Below, one piece after another: positions 46,518-55,662 of a stretch of 64,000 nucleotides of DNA. Numbering within the stretch: the stretch's first letter is position 1; every line of letters begins with the position of its first letter. The DNA lies in assembly GCA_963722905.1 (NCBI GenBank), contig CAVROT010000011.1:209348-273347 (forward strand), in the 5' to 3' direction. The position numbers and the translations under genes were made by a program. The notes beneath the pieces are model-generated. The model did no database searches and was not told the origin of the DNA. It worked only from the letters and a program-made list of their open reading frames with translations. Source of the DNA: CAVROT01 sp963722905. Its GTDB lineage: Bacteria; Pseudomonadota; Alphaproteobacteria; Rhodobacterales; Rhodobacteraceae.

Positions 46518-48043
46518 TCGGACAGCCCCGGCAGGTCCAGCCCCTCGGTCAGCGTACCGCCCTCCACCAGCGCAGCCGCCCGCGCGATGTCGTCCGCAAG
46601 GTACCGATCCTGCGCGATGGTCGCGACGGCGGCGCGCAAGCGGCGCATGATGTCCTGCAGGACGCCGCTCGTGGTCAGCGGGGCACGGAACTCGATCCCC
46701 TGCGCGGCGCACATCGCCTCCACCCCTAGGATGACGTTGAGGTTCGCGTTCATCCGGTAGAGACGCCGCGCGGCATGGGCCGCCATCGAGACGTGATCCT
46801 CCTGATTGGCCGAGGTCGGCGTCGAATTTGTCGAGCAGGCGTGGGCGAGGTGCTTGTTCTCGCTCATCAGCGCGGCGGTCGTCACCTCGGCGATCATCAG
46901 GCCGGAGTTCAGCCCCGGATCGGGCGTCAGGAACGGCGGCAGGTCGAAGCTGAGCGTCGGGTCCACCATCAGCGCGACGCGGCGCTGCGCGATGGCGCCG
47001 ATCTCGGCCACGGCCAGCGCGATCTGGTCGGCGGCGAAGGCCACCGGCTCGGCATGGAAGTTGCCGCCCGAGACGATCAGCCCCTCCTCCACCAGCACGA
47101 GGGGGTTGTCGGTGACGGCGTTCGCCTCGATCTCCAGCGTCCGGCCGGCCGCGCGCAGCAGGTCCAGCGCGGCACCTGTCACCTGCGGTTGGCAGCGGAT
47201 GCAGTAGGGGTCCTGCACCCGGGTATCGCCGGTGCGGTGGCTTTCGCGGATCTCGCTGCCCGCCATCAGCGCGCGCTGGGCCGCGGCCACGTCGATCTGG
47301 CCGCGATGCCCGCGCAGGCGGTGGATCGCCTCGGTCAGGGGCGCGTCCGATCCCATGATCGCGTCGGTGGAGAGCGCGGCCGTCACGATGGCGGCGCGGG
47401 CGTTGTCGCGCGCGCGCCACAGCCCCACCAGCGCACAGGCGGTCGAGAACTGGGTGCCGTTGATCAGCGCCAGCCCCTCCTTGGCCCCGAGGACCACCGG
47501 GCTCAGACCGGCGCGGCCCAGCGCCCCGGCCGCCGGCAAGGCCTCTCCGTCGTGGGTGGCGAACCCCTCGCCCATCATCGCCGCCGCCATGTGCGCCAGC
47601 GGCGCGAGGTCGCCCGACGCTCCGACCGAGCCCTGATCGGGAATGACCGGAAGGACGCCCGAGGCCAGCATGTCCTCGATCAACGCGACGGTCCGCCATG
47701 CCACGCCAGAGGCGCCGCGCCCGAGGCTCAGCAGCTTCAGCGCCAGCATCAGGCGTGTGGTTGCCGGGTCCAGCGGGGTGCCGACGCCGCAGCAATGCGA
47801 CAGGATCAGGTTGCGCTGAAGCGTCTCGGTGTCGCCTGCGGGGATGCGGACGCTGGCCAGCTTGCCGAAGCCGGTGTTGACGCCGTAGACCGCCGCATTG
47901 CCCGCCGCCGCGGCACGCACCAGCGCCGCCGCAGCCTCGACCCCCGGGCGCGCCGCGGGGTCCAGCCGGACGGGCCCGGTGCCGCGCCACACGGCCTCCA
48001 GCATGTCCAGCGTCGCCGCCCCCGGAACCAGTGTCGCGGTCAT
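46514..48043 (-). CDS. hutH: Histidine ammonia-lyase HutH
   Basis: A 509-residue histidine ammonia-lyase that deaminates L-histidine to urocanate. The self-made MIO electrophile comes from the Ala-Ser-Gly in GSVGASGDLAPLAHMAAAM near residue 143. Other family marks are YGVNTGFGKLA near residue 53, TQFSTACALVG, and STNSTPTSANQEDHVSMAAH. Its start overlaps the hutI stop and its stop overlaps hutG, so hutI-H-G-U form a tightly coupled operon. Confidence 0.96.
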   Translation of the reverse strand: MTATLVPGAATLDMLEAVWRGTGPVRLDPAARPGVEAAAALVRAAAAGNAAVYGVNTGFGKLASVRIPAGDTETLQRNLILSHCCGVGTPLDPATTRLMLALKLLSLGRGASGVAWRTVALIEDMLASGVLPVIPDQGSVGASGDLAPLAHMAAAMMGEGFATHDGEALPAAGALGRAGLSPVVLGAKEGLALINGTQFSTACALVGLWRARDNARAAIVTAALSTDAIMGSDAPLTEAIHRLRGHRGQIDVAAAQRALMAGSEIRESHRTGDTRVQDPYCIRCQPQVTGAALDLLRAAGRTLEIEANAVTDNPLVLVEEGLIVSGGNFHAEPVAFAADQIALAVAEIGAIAQRRVALMVDPTLSFDLPPFLTPDPGLNSGLMIAEVTTAALMSENKHLAHACSTNSTPTSANQEDHVSMAAHAARRLYRMNANLNVILGVEAMCAAQGIEFRAPLTTSGVLQDIMRRLRAAVATIAQDRYLADDIARAAALVEGGTLTEGLDLPGLSE

Positions 48044-49233
48044 GCCCGGCCTCCCCGGATGCGCAGGTGCAGCGGGTTGAACCCGATGCGATAGGCGAGC
48101 TCGGCCGGGTCGGCGACGTTCCAGATGGCCAGGTCGGCGACCATGCCGGGCGCGATCCGTCCGATATCGCTCTGGCCCAGCGCACGGGCCGCGTTGCAGG
48201 TGACGCCGCGCAGGGCCTCATCCGGCGTCAGGCGGAAGAGCGTGCAGCCCATGTTCATCGCCAGCAGGAGGGACGTCATCGGCGACGATCCCGGATTGCA
48301 GTCGGTCGCCAGCGCCATCGGCACGCCGTGCGCACGGAACGCCGCGACGGGCGGCAGGGTCGTCTCGCGAAGGGTATAGAAGGCACCCGGCAGCAGGACC
48401 GCCACGGTGCCGGCCACCGCCATCGCTGCCGCGTCCGCGTCCGTCGCGTATTCCAGGTGATCGGCTGACAGCGCGCCGCGCCCGGCGGCCAGCGCGGTCC
48501 CGCCCATGTGCGACAGCTGTTCGGCATGCAGCTTGATGGGAAGGCCAAGCGACGCGGCAGCATCGAAGAGCCGGCCGATCTGCGCCGCGTCGAAGGCGAT
48601 GCCCTCGCAGAACCCGTCCACGGCATCCACCAGCCCCTCGGCATGGGCCGCCTCCAGCGTCGGGATCGCGACGTTGTCGATATAGGCGTCGGCGCGGCCG
48701 TCGTATTCGGGCGGCACGGCATGGGCGCCGAGGAAGGTGGTCGTCACCGCCACGTCGCGCGCGCCAGCGATTGCGCGGGCGGTGCGCAGCATCCGCAGCT
48801 CGGTCCCGCGATCCAGCCCGTAGCCGGATTTCACCTCCAGCGTCGTGACGCCCTCGGCGATCAGCGCGTCGACCCGGACCAGAGCGCCCGCCAGCAGGTC
48901 GGCCTCGGAGGCCCCGCGCGTCGCACGGACGGTCGACAGGATGCCGCCGCCGGCACGTGCCACGTCGGCATAGCTTGCCCCCTCCAGTCGCATCGCGAAC
49001 TCGCGCGCGCGGTCGCCGCCGAAGACGACATGGGTGTGGCAGTCGATCAGGCCCGGCGTCGCCAGCCGGCCGCCCATGTCGCGACGGTCCGCGCTTTCGT
49101 GCTCGGCCGGCAGGTCCGACAGCGGACCGGCCCAGGCGATGCGGTCCCCCGACAGTGCGATGGCGCCGTCCTGCAGCGGGGCGCAGGCCCCCAGCCCCTC
49201 CATCGACGCGATCGCGAGGTTCGTCAGCAGCAT
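48040..49233 (-). CDS. hutI: Imidazolonepropionase HutI
   Basis: A 397-residue amidohydrolase that opens imidazolonepropionate to N-formimidoyl-L-glutamate. The metal motif is in DCHTHVVFGGDRAREFAMRL, with EVKSGYGLDRGTELRML near residue 135, GAHAVPPEY, and a later KLHAEQLSHMGG and ALATDCNPGSSP. It is the first gene of the minus-strand hut operon, divergent from hutF, with a palindromic operator in the 73-base gap. ATG 49233 is the only well-placed start. Confidence 0.96.
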   Translation of the reverse strand: MLLTNLAIASMEGLGACAPLQDGAIALSGDRIAWAGPLSDLPAEHESADRRDMGGRLATPGLIDCHTHVVFGGDRAREFAMRLEGASYADVARAGGGILSTVRATRGASEADLLAGALVRVDALIAEGVTTLEVKSGYGLDRGTELRMLRTARAIAGARDVAVTTTFLGAHAVPPEYDGRADAYIDNVAIPTLEAAHAEGLVDAVDGFCEGIAFDAAQIGRLFDAAASLGLPIKLHAEQLSHMGGTALAAGRGALSADHLEYATDADAAAMAVAGTVAVLLPGAFYTLRETTLPPVAAFRAHGVPMALATDCNPGSSPMTSLLLAMNMGCTLFRLTPDEALRGVTCNAARALGQSDIGRIAPGMVADLAIWNVADPAELAYRIGFNPLHLRIRGGRA

Positions 49234-49269
49234 CCGCCCGGCGCCTTGTTACATCTGCGTCCTCGTGCT

Positions 49270-49285
49270 TTATGTACGTACATAA
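49270..49285. promoter_or_regulatory. Probable HutC operator between hutI and hutF
   Basis: The 16-base sequence TTATGTACGTACATAA is a perfect palindrome in the 73-base gap between the divergent hutI and hutF genes. GntR/HutC-family repressors bind palindromes with TGTA...TACA-type arms, and hutC is encoded 1.5 kb away. Urocanate would be the expected inducer from knowledge of HutC in other bacteria. One site here could control both directions. Confidence 0.7.
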
Positions 49286-49306
49286 CCAACTGTCAAGGCG
49301 GAACGG

Positions 49307-50674
49307 ATGACGGTGATCTGGGCGGAACAGGCTCTGCTTCCGGGCGGCTGGGCCAAGGAGGTGGCGGTGCGGATCGACGCCGCCGGTCGCATCGCGGAGA
49401 TCACGGCCGGAACGCCCAGATCGGGCTCGACTGCGGACGTCCTGCTGCCGGCGCCGGTCAACGTCCACTCCCACGCCTTCCAGCGCGCGATGGCCGGGCT
49501 GACCGAACGGCGCGGCGGTGCGGCCGGCGACAGCTTCTGGACATGGCGGCAACTGATGTACCGCTTTCTGGACCGGATCACGCCCGATCAGGCCGAGGCG
49601 ATCGCGGCCTTTGTGCAGATGGAGATGCTGGAGGCGGGGTTCGGCGCCAGCGTCGAGTTCCACTACCTCCACCACACCCCCGGAGGCACCCCCTACGCCG
49701 CGCCGGGCGAGATGTCGGACCGTATCGCCGCCGCCGCCACGGCCAGCGGCATCGGTCTCACCCTGCTGCCCGTGCTCTACCGCTACGGCGGCTGCGACCG
49801 GCGTCCGCTGGGACCGGGCCAGGCGCGCTTCGGCAACGACATCGACGGCTACGCCCGTCTGGTCGAGGCCGCGCGCGGCGCGGTGGCGGCGTTGCCGTCC
49901 GACGCCGTGCTGGGATTGGCGCCACATTCCCTGCGCGCGATCGCGCCGCCCGATCTGGTCGAGGTCATGGCGCTGGCGGGCCGGGACGCCCCGATCCACA
50001 TGCACCTGGCCGAACAGCGCGCCGAGGTCGACGAGGTGGTGGCGGCGCTTGGCGCGCGGCCGGTCGAGTGGGTGCTCGACAGCCTGCCCGTCGATGCGCG
50101 CTGGTGCATGATCCATTGCACCCAGATGCAACCGCACGAGACCGAGGCGCTGGCCCTCACCGGCGCTGTCGCGGGCCTGTGCCCCCTGACAGAGGCCAGC
50201 CTGGGCGACGGTATCTTCGACGGGGTACGCTGGACGGGATCGGGTGGCGCCTTCGCGCTGGGATCGGACAGCGACATCCGCATCTCGCTGGCCGAGGAAA
50301 TGCGCCAGCTGGAGACCACGCAGCGGCTGCGCGACCACACGCGGGCGGCGCTGGCCGACACGGACCGGTCGACCGGGCGGCGCATCCTGGAGGACGCCGC
50401 ACGCGGGGGGGCGCAGGCCGCGGGGCGCGGCGCCGGGACCATCGCCGTGGGAGAATGGGCCGACCTCGCGGCGCTGGATGGTGCCCATCCCGATCTGGAG
50501 GGGCTGCAGGGCGACACGGCCATCGACGCCTTCGCCTTCGCGGGCGGCTCCGACATGGTGCGCGACGTCTGGTCCGCCGGCCGCCACCTGGTGCAGGGCG
50601 GCCGCCACGTCGCGCGCGACGCCATCACGGACGCCTACAGGCGGGCGGTGCGGCCCCTTCGCGACGGGCTGTAA
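49307..50674 (+). CDS. hutF: Formimidoylglutamate deiminase HutF
   Basis: A 455-residue amidohydrolase that converts N-formimidoyl-L-glutamate to N-formyl-L-glutamate and ammonia. Evidence includes LPAPVNVHSHAFQRAMAGLT (metal His pair), FWTWRQLMYRFLDRITPDQ, GASVEFHYLHHTPGGTPY, APHSLRAIAPPDLVEV, IHMHLAEQRAEVDEV and LCPLTEASLGDGIFDG. With HutG it forms the five-step route to glutamate. It is transcribed away from hutI and converges on hutC, and starts at ATG 49307, 22 bases after the palindrome. Confidence 0.95.
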   Translation: MTVIWAEQALLPGGWAKEVAVRIDAAGRIAEITAGTPRSGSTADVLLPAPVNVHSHAFQRAMAGLTERRGGAAGDSFWTWRQLMYRFLDRITPDQAEAIAAFVQMEMLEAGFGASVEFHYLHHTPGGTPYAAPGEMSDRIAAAATASGIGLTLLPVLYRYGGCDRRPLGPGQARFGNDIDGYARLVEAARGAVAALPSDAVLGLAPHSLRAIAPPDLVEVMALAGRDAPIHMHLAEQRAEVDEVVAALGARPVEWVLDSLPVDARWCMIHCTQMQPHETEALALTGAVAGLCPLTEASLGDGIFDGVRWTGSGGAFALGSDSDIRISLAEEMRQLETTQRLRDHTRAALADTDRSTGRRILEDAARGGAQAAGRGAGTIAVGEWADLAALDGAHPDLEGLQGDTAIDAFAFAGGSDMVRDVWSAGRHLVQGGRHVARDAITDAYRRAVRPLRDGL

Positions 50675-50755
50675 TCCGGGACGGCGCCGGCACCGCGCCG
50701 GGGTAATGTGAGGATCGCCGGGTCTGGCATTCCCCCGGACCGCAGGCGTCCCGCC

Positions 50756-51451
50756 TCAGTAGCGCGTCGTCATCCTGTAGCCGCGCTGATGGACCATGCG
50801 GACATGGGTCACGGGCCGGTCCTCCAGCCAGGTTGCCCGCTCGACCTGCATCAGCGGATCGCCCGGCGCGCAGCCCATGGCCGCAGCCACCGGCGCCTCG
50901 GCAGCGACGGCCGAAAAGCTGATCTCGACGCTGGAGAATGGAATTGCCGCGACCAGCCATTCGTTTGGCCCGATAGCGGTGAAGTCCGCGTCGTGCACAG
51001 CCGGCAGGACCGCCGGATTGATCCAGCGGTCCTCGTACTGGTAAGGGCTGCCGTCTGCGAGGTGCAGGCAAGTCAGATGGACCGCCTCGGCGCCGGCTTC
51101 CAGCCCCAGCCGCGCGCGCAGCCAGTCCGGTGCCGCGGTCGCCTCACGCTCCAGCAGGGCGTAGCGGTAGGCGGCGCCGGCATCCTCGATCTGGCGGCGC
51201 ACGATGGGAATGTCGAAGCGCGCCTGCCGCTGCGGCGCCAGCCGGACCCGCGTTCCGGCCTTGCGCCGCCGCTCGACGATACCGTCGTCGGCCAGTTCGC
51301 GCACGGCGCGGTTCACCGTGGCGCGGGCGGCGCCGTAGCTGGCCGCAAGTTCCACCTCGGTCGGGATCAGGCTGCCCGGCGGCCATTCGCCCCGCGTGAT
51401 CCGGCCGAGGAGATCGGCCTTGATCGCCCGATAGCTGGCCTGCGTGGCCAT
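50756..51451 (-). CDS. hutC: Histidine utilisation repressor HutC (GntR family)
   Basis: A 231-residue GntR/HutC regulator. The N-terminal winged helix reads ASYRAIKADLLGRITRGEWP, GSLIPTEVELAASYGAARAT and VNRAVRELADDGIVERRRKAG; the C-terminal UTRA effector domain contains VHLTCLHLADGSPYQYEDRW and ends MVHQRGYRMTTRY. It should repress the hut genes in the absence of urocanate. ATG 51451 has GGGAGGGG upstream and is preferred over ATG 51490, which lies inside an inverted repeat (51476-51493) that may be its own operator. Confidence 0.92.
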   Translation of the reverse strand: MATQASYRAIKADLLGRITRGEWPPGSLIPTEVELAASYGAARATVNRAVRELADDGIVERRRKAGTRVRLAPQRQARFDIPIVRRQIEDAGAAYRYALLEREATAAPDWLRARLGLEAGAEAVHLTCLHLADGSPYQYEDRWINPAVLPAVHDADFTAIGPNEWLVAAIPFSSVEISFSAVAAEAPVAAAMGCAPGDPLMQVERATWLEDRPVTHVRMVHQRGYRMTTRY

Positions 51452-51475
51452 CGCCGTCCCCTCCCGCCCGGCCCC

Positions 51476-51493
51476 GATATGCGCAGACATATC
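51476..51493. promoter_or_regulatory. Inverted repeat upstream of hutC, possible autoregulatory operator
   Basis: GATATGCGCAGACATATC has 6-base arms (GATATG/CATATC) around a 6-base spacer and lies 25 bases before the hutC start. The ATG/CAT-containing arms resemble those of the palindrome between hutI and hutF. HutC-type repressors often control themselves. The match is partial, so this is a suggestion. Confidence 0.45.
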
Positions 51494-51526
51494 GTTTCGT
51501 CGTGCCGGTGGCGAGGGGGCCGCGGC

Positions 51527-52628
51527 CTAGCCGATGTGCCCGCGGGTCCCGCCGGTCTGGGCGCGGTCCAGCAGGATATGGTCCAGCATCACGGCAGCCG
51601 CCATCGCCTCGGCCACGGGGACGGCGCGGATGCCGACGCAGGGGTCGTGCCGGCCCCTGGTCACGATCTCGGCCGGTTCGCCCGCCCGCGTGATCGTCCG
51701 GCGCGGCGACAGGATCGAGGACGTTGGCTTGACCGCGAAGCGCACCACGATGTCCTGTCCGGTCGAGATGCCGCCGAGTATCCCGCCCGCGTGGTTCGTC
51801 GCATAGACCGGCCCGTCCGGGCCCATGGCGATCTCGTCCGCGTTGTCGGTCCCGGTGAGGGACGCGGCGGCCATGCCCTCGCCGATCTCCACACCCTTGA
51901 CGGCGTTGATGCTCATCATCGCGGCGGCCAGATCGGTGTCGAGCTTGGCATAGACCGGCGCACCCAGACCCACCGGCGGGTTGCGCACCGTGACCTCGAT
52001 CAGCGCGCCCACGGAGTTGCCCGACCTGCGCAGGTCGTCCAGATGGGCGCCCCATGCGGCGGCGGCCTGCGGGTCCGGCGTCCAGAAGGGGTTGCGCGCG
52101 ATCTCGTCCCAGTCGAACCGGCCGCGGTCGATGGCGTGCGGCCCCATGGCCACCATGTAGCCCGTTATCCTCCATGCCCGGCGCCAGCACCCCCAGCGCG
52201 GCCCGCGCGACGCCGCCGGCCGCGACCCGCGACGCCGTCTCGCGCGCCGAGGATCGACCGCCGCCGCGCGGGTCGCGGTGGCCGTATTTCTGCCAGTAGG
52301 TGATGTCGGCGTGGCCGGGGCGGAATTTCCCGGCGATGTCGCCATAGTCCTTCGACCGCTGGTCGGTGTTGCGGATCGTCAGCTGGATCGGCGTGCCCGT
52401 CGTCATCCCCTCGTGGACGCCCGACAGGATCTCGACCGCATCCGCCTCGCGCCGCTGCGTGGTATAGCGGCTCTGCCCCGGCTTGCGGCGGTCCAGCCAG
52501 GTCTGGAGCGACGCTTCGTCCAGCGGCACGCGCGGCGGGCAGCCGTCGACGGTGGCGCCTATGGCCGGTCCGTGGCTTTCGCCCCAGGTGGTGACGCGGA
52601 AGAGGTGGCCGTAAGTGTTCAGGCTCAT
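51527..52628 (-). pseudogene. aroC: Chorismate synthase AroC, with a +1 frameshift
   Basis: Chorismate synthase makes chorismate from EPSP, the last step of the shikimate pathway. The N-terminal part (MSLNTYGHLFRVTTWGESHG, then SARETASRVAAGGVARAAL and LAPGME) is in one frame; the remainder (GYMVAMGPHAIDRGRFDWDE, then AAAMMSINAVKGVEIGEGMA and NHAGGILGGISTGQDIVVRF) is in another. Removing one C from CC at 52169-52170 (GAGG to GAG on the coding strand) restores an uninterrupted protein of 366 residues, the normal length. The gene is normally essential for aromatic amino acids, so a sequence error, or a second copy elsewhere, is more likely than true loss. Confidence 0.88.
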
Positions 52629-52701
52629 GACAGCCGGTCTAGGCCTCTGCCCGCATCGCCTCAAGTGGCTTGCAGAGGCCCTGCCGGAGGAATAAGTTAA
52701 T

Positions 52702-52787
52702 GACACCTCGGGGTGCCCAGGCAGGGCTGAGATGCGCGTCGCGCGAACCCGTCGAACCTGAACCGGTTAGGACCGGCGGAGGGAAGG
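52702..52787 (+). promoter_or_regulatory. TPP riboswitch (THI element) ahead of thiB
   Basis: The RNA has the conserved THI-box elements in order: ACACCTCGGGGTGCC (P1/P2 side), GGGCTGAGATG (the CUGAGA pyrimidine-sensing loop), then ACCCGTCGAACCTGAACCGG and GTTAGGACCGGCGGAGGGA (the pyrophosphate-sensing arm and closing). It would bind thiamine pyrophosphate and shut down the thiamine transporter genes. It lies 60 bases ahead of the thiB ATG. No clear T-run follows, so control of translation initiation is more likely than termination. Confidence 0.95.
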
Positions 52788-52846
52788 ACTTGCGGCGGCC
52801 CCAGGCCAACCGCGCCCCGCCTCCGGCATGCGATGGAGGCTCACTC

Positions 52847-53830
52847 ATGCGGCTAGCGATACTTGGGACGGCGGCGATGGCGGCTTGGCCGGCGGCGGCG
52901 CAGAATCTGCCCATCCTTACGGTCTATACCTACGACAGCTTCGTTGCCGAATGGGGCCCCGGCCCTGCTGTCGAGACCGCATTCGAGGCGATCTGCGACT
53001 GCGATCTGCGCTTCGTTTCCGCCGGAGACGGCGCCGCCATGCTGTCGCGCCTGCGGCTGGAGGGCGCGCGCAGCGGCGCCGACGTGGTCCTGGGCCTCGA
53101 CCAGTCGCTGATGGCGCAGGCGACCGAATCGGGGCTCTTTGCGCCTCACGGGGTTCAGCCGCCACCGTTCGACCTGCCGGTGGAATGGGACGATGCGACC
53201 TTCCTGCCCTATGACTGGGGCTGGTTCGCGTTCGTCCATCGCGCCGGATTCGATGCACCCACCAGTTTCCGTTCGCTGGCCGAAGGCGACGCCTCCGTCA
53301 TCATCCAGGACCCGCGCACCTCCACGCCGGGGCTCGGTCTGCTGCTGTGGGTGCAGGACGCCTACGGCGATGCGGCCGGCGCCATCTGGGAGGGTCTGGC
53401 CGACAATGTCGTCACCGTCACCCAAGGCTGGTCCGAGGCCTATGGCCTGTTCCTTGAAGGCGAGGCCGACATGGTGCTGAGCTACACGACCTCGCCCGCC
53501 TACCACCTCATCGCCGAGGGCGACGCCGGATACGCCGCCGCCGCCTTCGACGAGGGACATTATCTGCAGGTCGAGGTGGCCGGTATAGTTGCAGGCACCA
53601 AAGCCGAGGCGTTGGCGCGGTCATTCCTGGAATTCATGCTGACCGGGGCGTTCCAGGACGCGATCCCGACGACGAACTGGATGTATCCCGCCGTGATGCC
53701 CGACGCGGGCCTGCCCGAGGGCTTCGACGCCATGATCCAACCCCACACGTCACTCATGATCGCCGCGCCCGACGTCCCTGCCGCCCGGGACGCGGCGCTG
53801 AAGGCGTGGCTGGCGGGGCTGACGCGCTGA
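52847..53830 (+). CDS. thiB: Thiamine ABC transporter substrate-binding protein
   Basis: A 327-residue periplasmic binding protein. The signal peptide (MRLAILGTAAMAAWPAAAQ) is followed by LTVYTYDSFVAEWGPGPAVE, FEAICDCDLRFVSAGDGAAM, a DVVLGLDQSLMAQATESGLF segment, LPYDWGWFAFVHR, and DMVLSYTTSPAYH, all typical of ThiB/TbpA, which binds thiamine and its phosphates. ATG 52847 has GGAGG 8 bases upstream. It lies directly under a TPP riboswitch. A 311-base gap separates it from thiP, unusual for this normally compact operon. Confidence 0.94.
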   Translation: MRLAILGTAAMAAWPAAAQNLPILTVYTYDSFVAEWGPGPAVETAFEAICDCDLRFVSAGDGAAMLSRLRLEGARSGADVVLGLDQSLMAQATESGLFAPHGVQPPPFDLPVEWDDATFLPYDWGWFAFVHRAGFDAPTSFRSLAEGDASVIIQDPRTSTPGLGLLLWVQDAYGDAAGAIWEGLADNVVTVTQGWSEAYGLFLEGEADMVLSYTTSPAYHLIAEGDAGYAAAAFDEGHYLQVEVAGIVAGTKAEALARSFLEFMLTGAFQDAIPTTNWMYPAVMPDAGLPEGFDAMIQPHTSLMIAAPDVPAARDAALKAWLAGLTR

Positions 53831-54141
53831 GCGGGACCGCCGCGTCGGGCGTTGGTGCGCATGGCCAAGGCGAGACGGCGGCTGTGGAACGGCGTGGCGG
53901 CGTGTGCATGCCCCAGGGGGCGGCCGCGCTGTCCGTGCCTGCCACGCCATTGGAACAGCCGGCATGACGAGCGCAGGTGTTGTCCCGGCAGGTCTGGTGT
54001 CCGCCGTCGTCGTGGCGGCCGGCGGTTTTTCCGGACCGCGGGCCGGTCGCGCATGAATCGTGCAGGTATCGTCGAGACGAGAGCGATGGCGAATACCGTG
54101 CCGGCGGCCGTTGACCCCGTCCCGCCTCGGGCACGGCGCCC
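53831..54141 (+). other. 311-base thiB-thiP gap with a terminator-like hairpin and faint copies of the thiP start
   Basis: No gene is supported here. At 54001-54030 a stem CCGCCG/CGGCGG is followed by five T, like a weak intrinsic terminator. Two short frames resemble the thiP N-terminus (MIRAGIVAAALVAAVVVV): MTSAGVVPAGLVSAVVVA from 53964 and MNRAGIVE from 54053. They could be decayed partial duplications of the thiP start. The resemblance was judged by eye only. Confidence 0.35.
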
Positions 54142-55662
54142 ATGATCCGCGCCGGGATCGTCGCGGCGGCGCTGGTGGCGGCCGTCGTGGTGGTTCCGCT
54201 GGTCGCCGTCGCGTGGACTGCCGCAGGGCTGTCGGCGCTGACGCCGGGGGACTGGGGTGCGGTCCGGTTCACCCTGTGGCAGGCGGCATGGTCTGCCGCG
54301 ATCTCGGTCCTGCTGGCCGTTCCCGTCGCGCGGGCGCTGGCGCGGCGGCGGTTCGCGGGACGGCGCGCGCTGATCGTCCTTCTGGGCGCGCCGTTCATCC
54401 TGCCCGTCATCGTCGCGGTGCTGGGGCTGATCGCCGTGTTCGGGCGCAGCGGCTGGGTATCGGCGGGCTTCGGACTGCTGGGCCTGCCGCCGCTATCGGT
54501 CTACGGTCCGTGGGGCGTGGTGCTGGCGCATGTGTTCCTGAACATGCCGCTGGCGGTCCGCTTCGTCCTGCAAGGCTGGGCCTCTGTTCCGGCCGAGCGG
54601 TTCCGGCTGGCAGCGTCCCTCGGGATGGACAGCGCCTCGGTGTTCCGCACCATAGAGGTACCGATGCTGGCGCGCGTCCTGCCCGGTGTGGCGCTGGTCA
54701 TCTTCGTCATCTGCACCGGATCCTTCGCGGCGGCGCTGGCGCTGGGCGGCGGGCCGTCCGCCACCACGGTCGAGCTGGCGATCTATCAGGCGTTCCGGTT
54801 CGACTTCGATCCCGGCCGCGCGGCGTCGCTGGCACTGATCCAGCTGGGCCTGACGGCAGTGCTGGCCCTGCTCGCCCTGCGCGCGCGCCTCCCCGACGCT
54901 CCGGGCCTCGGGCGCGCCACCGAACGGTTCGACGGCGCCGGACGGCGGTGGGTGGACGCGTTATGGATCGCGTTCGGCGCCGCGTTCCTGATCCTGCCGC
55001 TGGCCGCGCTGGCGGCGCGTGGACTGCCGGGGGTCGCGGCCCTCCCGGGGCCGGTCTGGAGCGCCGCCGCACGTTCTGCCCTGGTGGCGGCCGGATCGGC
55101 GGCGGCGGTGACGATGCTGGCGCTTGCGGTGGCGGTGGCGGTGGCCGGCCTGCGCGGGCCGCAGGCGCGAGCGGTCGAGGTGGCGGCGATGTCGGGCCTC
55201 GCCGCATCCCCGCTGGTGCTGGGCACGGGAGCGTTCGTCCTGCTGGTGCCGGTGACGGACCCCGCGCGCTGGGCACTGGCGGTGACGGGTGCGGCCAATG
55301 CGGTAGCCGCCCTGCCCTTCGCGTTGCGGGCCGTGGTTCCCGCCGTCATTGCGGCCGAGGCGGGACACGGGCGGCTGGCAGACGGGCTGGGGCTGCGGGG
55401 CGCGGCGCGGCTGCGCCACATGATCCTGCCGATGGTCAAGCGTCCGCTGGCCTTCGCCGGGGGGCTGACGGCGGCGCTGTCGATGGGCGACCTCGGGGTC
55501 GTGACGCTCTTCGCCGATCCCGACCGCGCGACGCTGCCGCTGGCCCTCTTTCGCCTCATGGGCGCCTACCGAACGGACGATGCCGCGGCCGCGGCCGTGC
55601 TTCTGGTGCTGCTTTCGCTGGGGGCCTTCGCCGCATTCGAGGCATGGGGACGGCGGTGCTGA
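54142..55662 (+). CDS. thiP: Thiamine ABC transporter permease
   Basis: A 506-residue membrane protein with about 12 hydrophobic segments and two binding-protein-dependent permease halves. The EAA-type loops are RFRLAASLGMDSASVFRTIE in the first half and a second around ADGLGLRGAARLRHMILPM. The first half contains GAPFILPVIVAVLGLIAVFG and the second ALSMGDLGVVTLFADPDRAT, both characteristic of ThiP. It has no strong ribosome-binding site at ATG 54142. It overlaps thiQ by 7 bases. Confidence 0.93.
   Translation: MIRAGIVAAALVAAVVVVPLVAVAWTAAGLSALTPGDWGAVRFTLWQAAWSAAISVLLAVPVARALARRRFAGRRALIVLLGAPFILPVIVAVLGLIAVFGRSGWVSAGFGLLGLPPLSVYGPWGVVLAHVFLNMPLAVRFVLQGWASVPAERFRLAASLGMDSASVFRTIEVPMLARVLPGVALVIFVICTGSFAAALALGGGPSATTVELAIYQAFRFDFDPGRAASLALIQLGLTAVLALLALRARLPDAPGLGRATERFDGAGRRWVDALWIAFGAAFLILPLAALAARGLPGVAALPGPVWSAAARSALVAAGSAAAVTMLALAVAVAVAGLRGPQARAVEVAAMSGLAASPLVLGTGAFVLLVPVTDPARWALAVTGAANAVAALPFALRAVVPAVIAAEAGHGRLADGLGLRGAARLRHMILPMVKRPLAFAGGLTAALSMGDLGVVTLFADPDRATLPLALFRLMGAYRTDDAAAAAVLLVLLSLGAFAAFEAWGRRC

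Noticed and set aside
53852..54145. A 97-codon frame between thiB and thiP
   Set aside because: The translation is Arg/Pro/Cys-rich, has no ribosome-binding site of note and no resemblance to a family.
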